From JBJXHG01 sp046160865 (GTDB lineage Bacteria; Planctomycetota; UBA1135; GCA-002686595): DNA of 9,201 nucleotides. Within the stretch, counting starts at the first letter, position 1. Every line of letters begins with the position of its first letter. Positions 7,081 through 9,201 of the stretch are shown piece by piece. The DNA is taken from contig JBJXHG010000087.1 of assembly GCA_046160865.1 (NCBI GenBank), forward strand, positions 1 through 9,201. Reading direction: 5' to 3'. Made by a program: the position numbers and the translations under genes. The notes below the pieces were generated by a model, which saw nothing but the letters and a program-made list of their open reading frames with translations, had not been told where the DNA came from and ran no database searches.

Positions 7081-7396
7081 TTCCTACCTCTCGAACGGTT
7101 CGGACGACGGCAGATCGCCCGAGCGTGAGAGCGCGGCGTCTGCCTGCACATCCTCGGACGGCGCCCGAGTCGGAAATCGTGCGGCTTGGCGCACGCGGCA
7201 CGCAGTCGATGTCCGCGACGCGGAGACCGACCGCGACGCAAGACGGCAGCAGGGCGTGGTGAGAACTGCTCGTGAGCACGCTCACCACGGCCACCGTTGG
7301 GAATCGCGGCAGGGCGTCGCTCAAGGAAACGCGCCGAGAGCTCGACACGGAAGCGCGCGCATGCGCTCTCGCGCGGCGTGCCGTCCCCCTCACGCT

Positions 7397-7400
7397 GGAG
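7397..7400 (+). promoter_or_regulatory. Ribosome binding site deciding the pilT start
   Basis: GGAG lies six bases before the ATG at 7407. The in-frame GTG at 7272 has no such motif and would add 45 residues unlike PilT. This Shine-Dalgarno match, and the usual distance from start to the GASDLH motif, fix the start at 7407. Confidence 0.8.
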
Positions 7401-7406
7401 AACTAC

Positions 7407-8747
7407 ATGGCCTGGATCGACGAGCTGTTCCGCAAGATGGTGTCCATCGGCGCTTCCGACCTGCACATGACGTCGGGTCAGGTGCCCAAGTTCCGGTTGC
7501 ACGGCGACATCATGCCCGTGGAAGGCGCGGCGCCGATCTCCGCCGCGCAGATGCGTCAGGTGCTCTACGAAATCACTCCGGAGCACAACAAGGGCGAGTA
7601 CGAGAAGACGAACGACACCGACTTCGCGTACGAGCTCGAAGGCAACGGCCGCTTCCGCGCGAACCTGTTCACGGACAGCAAGGGTCCCGGCGCGGTCTTC
7701 CGCTCGATCCCGACGAAGATCCTGACGGCGGAGGACCTCAACCTGCCGAAGGCCGTGATCGACTTGTGCTACCTGTCGAAGGGGCTCGTCGTCGTGACGG
7801 GACCGACCGGCAGCGGCAAGTCGACGACGCTCGCGGCGATGGTCGACCACATCAACAAGAACCGTAGTGACCACATCATCACGATCGAGGACCCGATCGA
7901 GTTCGTGCACCAGGACAAGCGCTGCCTGATCAATCAGCGGCAGGTGCATCGCGACACGCAGAGCTTCAAGCGTGCACTGCGGGCGGCCTTGCGCGAGGAC
8001 CCGGACATCGTGCTCGTCGGCGAAATGCGCGACCTCGAGACGATCGAGATCGCGATCGAAACCGCGGAGACCGGCCACCTCGTGTTCGGCACGTTGCACA
8101 CGACGACAGCGGCGACGACGGTCGATCGCGTCATCGATCAGTTCCCGGCCGACCGGCAGAACCAGATTCGCACGATGCTGTCGAGCTCGCTCAAGGGCGT
8201 CGTCGCGCAGACTCTGTGCAAGAAGCAGCCGAAGGGCCGCATCGCGGCGCTCGAGATCATGATCACGAGCACGGCGATCGCGTCGAACATCCGCGAGGGC
8301 AAGACGCACCAGATCACGTCCGCGATGCAGATGGGCGGCAAGTACGGGATGAAGCTGCTCAACGACTCGCTGCTCGAGCTCGTCAAGAGCGGTCAGGTGG
8401 ATCCGAACGAGGCGTACATGAAGTCCGTCAACAAAGAGGACCTCGTCAACAAGTTCACCGGCGCCGGCTTCAAGGTCGACATGCACAAGGGCGAAGCCGT
8501 CGAAAGCGGCGGGCACGGCACCTCGTCTCCGACGTCCACGCCGGGCTCGCACGGTGCGCCGCAGACGGGCGCACCGTCGACGCCGCGGCAACAACCCGCA
8601 CCGGGTGCGCCGCTGCCGTCGTCGCACACGTCGAGCCCCGCGTCCGCGGTTCCGGCACGCGCTCCCGGTGCGCCGGCACCGAGCGCCGCGCCCGGCAAGG
8701 GCGGCGCCGACCCGTTCGATCAGTTCCGCAAGAAGCGCACGCCGTAG
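7407..8747 (+). CDS. pilT: Type IV pilus retraction ATPase PilT with extended C-terminal tail
   Basis: The product is 446 residues. The N-terminal PAS-like domain begins with a helix and GASDLHMTSGQVP (residues 15-27), typical of PilT. The RecA-like core has Walker A GPTGSGKST (132-140), Asp box ITIEDPIEF (158-166), Walker B DIVLVGEMRD (200-209) with Glu206 as the expected catalytic residue, and His box TGHLVFGTLHTT (222-233). A late SNIREGKTHQITSAMQMG block (293-310) corresponds to the PilT region needed for retraction. The hexamer sits on the cytoplasmic face of the pilus machine and powers pilin disassembly, hence twitching, adhesion or DNA uptake. PilT proteins are usually about 340-380 residues. 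Here a tail of about 80 residues follows, rich in Pro, Ala, Ser, Gly and Thr, ending in a charged DPFDQFRKKR. A PilU-type paralogue is the main alternative. No other pil gene is in the window; a strong terminator follows. Confidence 0.97.
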   Translation: MAWIDELFRKMVSIGASDLHMTSGQVPKFRLHGDIMPVEGAAPISAAQMRQVLYEITPEHNKGEYEKTNDTDFAYELEGNGRFRANLFTDSKGPGAVFRSIPTKILTAEDLNLPKAVIDLCYLSKGLVVVTGPTGSGKSTTLAAMVDHINKNRSDHIITIEDPIEFVHQDKRCLINQRQVHRDTQSFKRALRAALREDPDIVLVGEMRDLETIEIAIETAETGHLVFGTLHTTTAATTVDRVIDQFPADRQNQIRTMLSSSLKGVVAQTLCKKQPKGRIAALEIMITSTAIASNIREGKTHQITSAMQMGGKYGMKLLNDSLLELVKSGQVDPNEAYMKSVNKEDLVNKFTGAGFKVDMHKGEAVESGGHGTSSPTSTPGSHGAPQTGAPSTPRQQPAPGAPLPSSHTSSPASAVPARAPGAPAPSAAPGKGGADPFDQFRKKRTP

Positions 8748-8770
8748 CCACGGCTCACGTCTCCGGATTT

Positions 8771-8825
8771 GCGCGCTCCGCACGAACGGCTTTCGCCGTG
8801 TGTGCGGGGCGCGCACTCTTTTTGG
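8771..8825 (+). terminator. Rho-independent terminator of pilT
   Basis: GCGCGCTCCGCAC at 8771-8783 pairs with GTGCGGGGCGCGC at 8802-8814, 13 pairs with one G-U. An inner stem ACGGC (8786-8790) with GCCGT (8795-8799) closes on a TTTC loop. The stem is followed by ACTCTTTTT to 8823. It starts 23 bases after the pilT stop. In the minus direction no T-run follows, so it serves the plus strand only. Confidence 0.88.
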
Positions 8826-9201
8826 GATCTGTCCCCGTTCGTTGTGCGCGACTTGGCGCGGAATCCGGCGCGGAGTGCAACCGCCAACGGCATTCGTGGT
8901 CTTCCTTCGATCGAACCGCGACTTGCACCGCTCGGATCGAACTCGAACGGGCAGTACCGGGCCCGAGCTCGCGGCGAGCTCGCGATCGCGAGAATTGGTT
9001 CGAACACCCTGACGCGCGAAGACGTGTGCGGCAGGGACACGGCTGGGCAAGGCACCCCAGACGCGATTCAGCTCCTAGTGTCCTTCCATGAGAAGGTCCC
9101 TAGCAGTCAAGGGAAGGTTGGTCGTGCTTTTCGGTCGTGACCGGGTTTGAAGATCTCGTTCCGTGGGCGATCCTGCGTCGAGTCGCAGGCTTCCATTCGC
9201 A
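8826..9201. other. Region after the pilT terminator with no supported gene
   Basis: The open frames here on both strands encode Arg/Ser-rich peptides with no recognisable family. Visible structure is limited to a perfect 14-bp palindrome CTCGCGATCGCGAG at 8979-8992, next to repeated GAGCTCGCG units, and a small hairpin CCTTC/GAAGG around 9080-9096. A GTG at 9137 opens a frame to the window end (22 codons, beginning MTGFEDLVPW), possibly the start of the next plus-strand gene, but it is too short to judge and lacks a well-placed ribosome binding site. The stretch probably holds the promoter of a gene beyond the right edge. Confidence 0.5.

Larger units (their letters stand above)
6871..7406. 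other. Divergent intergenic region between the AlgX-like gene and pilT
   Basis: About 536 bases separate two divergent starts, so promoters for both genes should lie here. I see an A/T homopolymer of nine (T at 6968-6976 on the plus strand), striking in such GC-rich DNA, and a perfect inverted repeat at 7041-7080. Frames open across it encode Arg-rich low-complexity peptides and are not credible. From 7272 a frame runs into pilT in phase, but it has no ribosome binding site and no resemblance to PilT, so I treat it as leader. No sigma-54 or standard sigma-70 promoter could be placed with confidence. Confidence 0.6.

Noticed and set aside
7272..7406. N-terminal extension of PilT from the GTG at 7272
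   Set aside because: No ribosome binding site and no PilT similarity, while the ATG at 7407 has GGAG at ideal spacing.
8979..8992. 14-bp palindrome CTCGCGATCGCGAG as an operator or origin element
   Set aside because: Single copy in a GC-rich stretch of short GAGCTCGCG repeats; no neighbouring gene or motif supports a role.
7008..9050. Minus-strand open frame of 680 codons spanning pilT and both flanks
   Set aside because: It crosses the pilT terminator and intergenic regions, is Arg/Asp/Val-rich with no domain, and lies opposite a certain pilT gene.
9100..9109. CTAGCAGTC at about 9100 as a second end of the palindromic element
   Set aside because: Only about nine bases match the element's end and the following bases diverge, so chance is sufficient.
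9137..9201. Partial plus-strand gene starting with GTG at 9137
   Set aside because: Only 22 codons are visible, with no well-placed ribosome binding site and no recognisable motif; the adjoining sequence would be needed.

Overview
The window is about two-thirds G+C and strongly prefers codons such as GCG, CTC, GTC, TCG and CGC. Together with the GT-C glycosyltransferase, the AlgI/AlgX-type O-acetylation proteins and PilT, this suggests a high-GC bacterium with a periplasm and type IV pili, such as a planctomycete or myxobacterium. The sequence alone does not settle the phylum. No rRNA, tRNA or CRISPR array was seen.

Positions 1-6870 carry five genes on the minus strand that look like one surface-polysaccharide modification and assembly cluster. 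In transcription order they are: (i) an AlgX/AlgJ-like SGNH protein with an extra C-terminal beta-rich domain (5335-6870); (ii) a divergent membrane-anchored SGNH-like protein (3875-4942); (iii) an AlgI-type MBOAT O-acyltransferase (2455-3861); (iv) a second membrane-anchored SGNH/GDSL protein (1374-2447); and (v) a GT-C membrane glycosyltransferase resembling the AftB arabinofuranosyltransferases, cut by the left window edge (1-1377). Genes ii-v are tightly packed, with gaps of 13 and 7 bases and then a 4-base ATGA overlap. Gene i is separated from them by 392 bases that hold a 169-base palindromic element. By analogy with alginate acetylation, the MBOAT protein would carry acyl groups across the membrane, the SGNH proteins would place or remove them on a glycan, and the GT-C enzyme would add sugars from a lipid-linked donor outside the membrane. 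One MBOAT beside three different SGNH proteins is unusual, and the AlgX-like one lacks the usual catalytic Asp.

Positions 6871-7406 are a divergent intergenic region with an A9/T9 tract and a perfect 11-bp inverted repeat. Positions 7407-8747 (plus strand) encode PilT, the type IV pilus retraction ATPase, with an extra low-complexity C-terminal tail. A strong intrinsic terminator follows at about 8771-8825. The remaining bases to the right edge show no gene I can support.
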